In this document: one piece after another, positions 12,754 to 14,395 of the stretch
Layout: each line of letters opens with the position of its first letter
Position numbering within the stretch: the first letter of the stretch is position 1
NCBI GenBank assembly: GCA_002415855.1
Contig: DIAS01000087.1
Span: 1-14,395, forward strand
DNA from: Bacteroidales bacterium UBA5072
GTDB taxonomy: Bacteria; Bacteroidota; Bacteroidia; Bacteroidales; UBA10428
Reading direction: 5' to 3'
DNA: 14,395 nucleotides
Program-made: the position numbers and the translations under genes
The notes under the pieces: generated by a model
Seen by the model: only the letters and a program-made list of their open reading frames with translations
The model's database searches: none
What the model was told of the DNA's origin: nothing

Positions 12754-14037
12754 TCAACCATTCCTGGTGATCATCGCAAAACCAGTATATGGCACGAGCG
12801 CTTCCGGAATGAGAATCCCGTCAGTTGTCTGGTTATTCTCGAGCAAAGCCGCCACGATACGTGGAAGTGCCAGCGAGCTGCCATTGAGTGTATGTGCCAG
12901 AGCCGGCTTTTTGGACACTTCTTCGCGGTACCTGAGTTTGAGGCGGTTGGCCTGGAAAGATTCGAAATTGGAAACCGAACTTACCTCGAGCCAGCGTTTC
13001 TGGGCCCCGGCAAATACTTCAAAATCGAAAGTCAGTGCGGAGGTGAAACTCATGTCTCCACCGCAGAGCCTTACGATCCGGTAAGGCAGTTCCAGCTTTC
13101 TAACAAGGCCTTCCACATGGCTGACCATTTCATCCAGTGTCTCATATGACTTGTCGGGATGCTGTATCTGAACGATCTCGACCTTGTCGAACTGGTGGAG
13201 GCGGTTGAGACCCCTGACATCTTTCCCGTAGGAGCCGGCTTCACGGCGGAAACAGGGGGTATAAGCAGTATTCTTGACCGGCAGATCTTTATATTCCAGG
13301 ATCACATCACGGTATATATTGGTCACCGGGACCTCAGCCGTGGGGATCAGATAGAAATTATCCAGTGTCACGTGATACATCTGGGCATCCTTGTCAGGCA
13401 GCTGGCCTGTGCCAAATCCGGAGTCCTCGTTGACCATCAATGGGGGCATTATCTCCAGGTAGCCGGCTTTGATGTTTTCATCGAGAAAGAAATTGATGAG
13501 AGCACGCTGCAGTTTGGAGCCCTGGCCTTTATACACAGGGAATCCGGCGCCTGTAAGTTTGTTACCCAGTTCAAAATCGATGATATCGTATTGCCTGGCC
13601 AGATCCCAGTGTGGTAAAGCATCAGGTGTCAGCCGGGGCAGATTTCCACCCTCACGCTCAATTGTATTTGCTTCGGCATTGCTCCCTACAGGGACACTTT
13701 GTGATGGCAGGTTGGGCAGCCTGATCAGCAGGGTTTTCAATTCCGATTCATTGCTGGAGAGTTGTCCGGATAACGTTTCGATTTCCTTTTTCAGTTGCAG
13801 GGTCTGATTTTTACGGGCTTCCGCTTCCTCTTTCCTGTTTGATTTTATCAGTTCGCCGATTTCCCGTGAAATATTGTTAAGCTCAGATTGTATACCGTCG
13901 AGTTTATTTTGTGTCGACCGCCGGTCCTCATCGAGAGTCAGGATTTTGGTCACCAGCTCTTTGGCATCGAAGTTCTTGATTTGCAGCCGGCGGATTACCT
14001 CGTCGGTCTTTTCTCTGATCAGGTTTATGGTAAGCAT
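12754..14037 (-). CDS. serS: Seryl-tRNA synthetase
   Basis: 427 residues, normal for bacterial SerRS. It charges tRNA-Ser (and tRNA-Sec) with serine. The N-terminal arm (~28-107) is the antiparallel coiled coil that binds the tRNA variable arm. The class II core follows, with TAEVP (233-237), motif 2 FRREAG (263-268) followed by RGLNRLHQF, and motif 3 HTLNGSSLALPR (~382-393), completed by ILIPEALVPYTG. The start at 14037 gives the standard MLTINLIRE N-terminus; the in-frame ATG at 14058 overlaps the predicted promoter and is rejected. The short region upstream suggests a leader of only about 12 nt. The lipoprotein and EamA genes probably share its transcript. Confidence 0.97.
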   Translation of the reverse strand: MLTINLIREKTDEVIRRLQIKNFDAKELVTKILTLDEDRRSTQNKLDGIQSELNNISREIGELIKSNRKEEAEARKNQTLQLKKEIETLSGQLSSNESELKTLLIRLPNLPSQSVPVGSNAEANTIEREGGNLPRLTPDALPHWDLARQYDIIDFELGNKLTGAGFPVYKGQGSKLQRALINFFLDENIKAGYLEIMPPLMVNEDSGFGTGQLPDKDAQMYHVTLDNFYLIPTAEVPVTNIYRDVILEYKDLPVKNTAYTPCFRREAGSYGKDVRGLNRLHQFDKVEIVQIQHPDKSYETLDEMVSHVEGLVRKLELPYRIVRLCGGDMSFTSALTFDFEVFAGAQKRWLEVSSVSNFESFQANRLKLRYREEVSKKPALAHTLNGSSLALPRIVAALLENNQTTDGILIPEALVPYTGFAMITRNG

Positions 14038-14055
14038 TTTTGAAAGGGATTTGTA

Positions 14056-14063
14056 CAAAAATA
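14056..14063 (-). promoter_or_regulatory. Predicted -7 promoter element for serS within the rpmA terminator tail
   Basis: The minus strand 14063-14056 reads TATTTTTG, matching TAnnTTTG, 18 bp before the serS start codon. It lies in the U-tract of the upstream terminator. The -33 position falls in the terminator stem, where TTT but not TTTG is found 19 bp upstream. Confidence 0.5.
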
Positions 14064-14112
14064 AAAAAATCCCCTGAACTATAAACTGATTATCAGTTTA
14101 TGTACAGGGGAT
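14062..14112 (-). terminator. Intrinsic terminator after rpmA
   Basis: Outer arms ATCCCCTG (plus strand 14069-14076) and CAGGGGAT (14105-14112) and inner arms ATAAACTGAT (14081-14090) and ATCAGTTTAT (14092-14101) form a long interrupted stem. Read leftward it ends GGGGAT followed by seven T, A and five T, a strong rho-independent terminator for the rpmA transcript 22 bp past its stop. The 3-prime arm could also pair with AAATCCC just downstream (minus strand 14052-14046). Confidence 0.88.
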
Positions 14113-14134
14113 GTAATTTTATCCTGTTGTTGAA

Positions 14135-14395
14135 TTATTCGCCGGCAGGGAGAACAGAAACGTAAGAACGGTCGTTCTTTTTACGCGAATACTTCACCTG
14201 TCCATCAATAAGAGCATACAATGTATGATCCTTGCCTATGCCAACATTATCACCGGGGTTGTGCACGGTACCGCGCTGCCGCACCAGTATATTTCCGGCC
14301 TTAACCTGGGCACCGCCGAATATTTTAATACCCAGTCGCTGACTGTGTGATTCGCGCCCATTTCTCGAACTTCCGGCTCCTTTTTTATGTGCCAT
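14135..14395 (-). CDS. rpmA: 50S ribosomal protein bL27
   Basis: 86 residues, complete: the start codon is the last three bases of the window. The sequence from MAHKKGAGSSRNGRESHSQRLG through GAQVKAGNILVRQRGT to GKDHTLYALIDGQVKY is a textbook bL27. The protein sits near the peptidyl-transferase centre of the large subunit, where its flexible N-terminus reaches the tRNA acceptor ends. Here the N-terminus begins directly with AHKKGAG, so there is no Firmicutes-type leader needing Prp cleavage. It is normally downstream of rplU, which would lie just beyond the right edge. A strong terminator follows. Confidence 0.97.
   Translation of the reverse strand: MAHKKGAGSSRNGRESHSQRLGIKIFGGAQVKAGNILVRQRGTVHNPGDNVGIGKDHTLYALIDGQVKYSRKKNDRSYVSVLPAGE

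Noticed and set aside
12674..13617. Plus-strand open frames of 136-153 residues opposite serS
   Set aside because: serS is unambiguous on the other strand; these frames have no family resemblance or promoter.
14051..14060. TTTGTACAAA palindrome before serS as a second Crp/Fnr site
   Set aside because: It lacks the 8-bp spacer of the 1222 dyad and is readily explained by AT-rich sequence around the -7 element.
1..14395. Search for CRISPR repeats, tRNAs, insertion sequences, phage or toxin-antitoxin genes
   Set aside because: No regular spaced repeats, cloverleaf-like segments, transposase motifs or terminal inverted repeats were seen by eye.

Overview
The window looks like ordinary chromosomal DNA from a member of the Bacteroidota, probably a Bacteroidales-like anaerobe. 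Three things point there. Perfect or near-perfect matches to the phylum's -7 promoter element (TAnnTTTG) lie upstream of, and point at, several genes. The protein repertoire fits: a head-GIN-domain lipoprotein, a membrane-anchored S41 protease, a lipoprotein with an acidic export tag, and Bacteroidota-style HIT and SerRS proteins. Shine-Dalgarno sequences are mostly absent. No rRNA, tRNA, CRISPR array, transposase, phage gene or integron is visible, and no gene-free stretch exceeds about 235 bases.

Region 1 (1-2600) runs leftward as Crp/Fnr regulator, YbjQ-family protein and a Tag DNA glycosylase cut by the window edge, and rightward as a 4Fe-4S ferredoxin-type protein plus a small cupin. The two arms share a short intergenic region with a near-perfect 20-bp dyad. 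The dyad is centred about 40 bp before the predicted transcription start of the ferredoxin gene, which is the geometry of class II activation by a Crp/Fnr protein. This is the most interesting regulatory unit in the window and is probably a redox or nitrosative-stress module.

Region 2 (2600-7162) holds a leftward GIN-domain lipoprotein, a rightward dCMP deaminase plus S41 C-terminal processing protease operon, and a leftward DEAD-box RNA helicase with a DbpA-type RNA-binding tail. Region 3 (7163-9365) has two rightward unrecognised envelope proteins, then greA and a HIT-family hydrolase. An intrinsic terminator sits inside the greA leader.

Region 4 (9384-14395) is all leftward: rpmA (complete, ending at the window edge), serS, an unrecognised lipoprotein, an EamA-type transporter, then an S41 lipoprotein protease and ruvC. 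The serS -7 promoter element overlaps the U-tract of the rpmA terminator.

Most of the window is housekeeping: nucleotide metabolism, translation, transcription fidelity, recombination and repair, and envelope proteolysis. I see no clear new defence, mobile or biosynthetic system. The least explained pieces are the ferredoxin/cupin module, the pair of envelope proteins at 7396-8340, and the small lipoprotein at 12174-12710.
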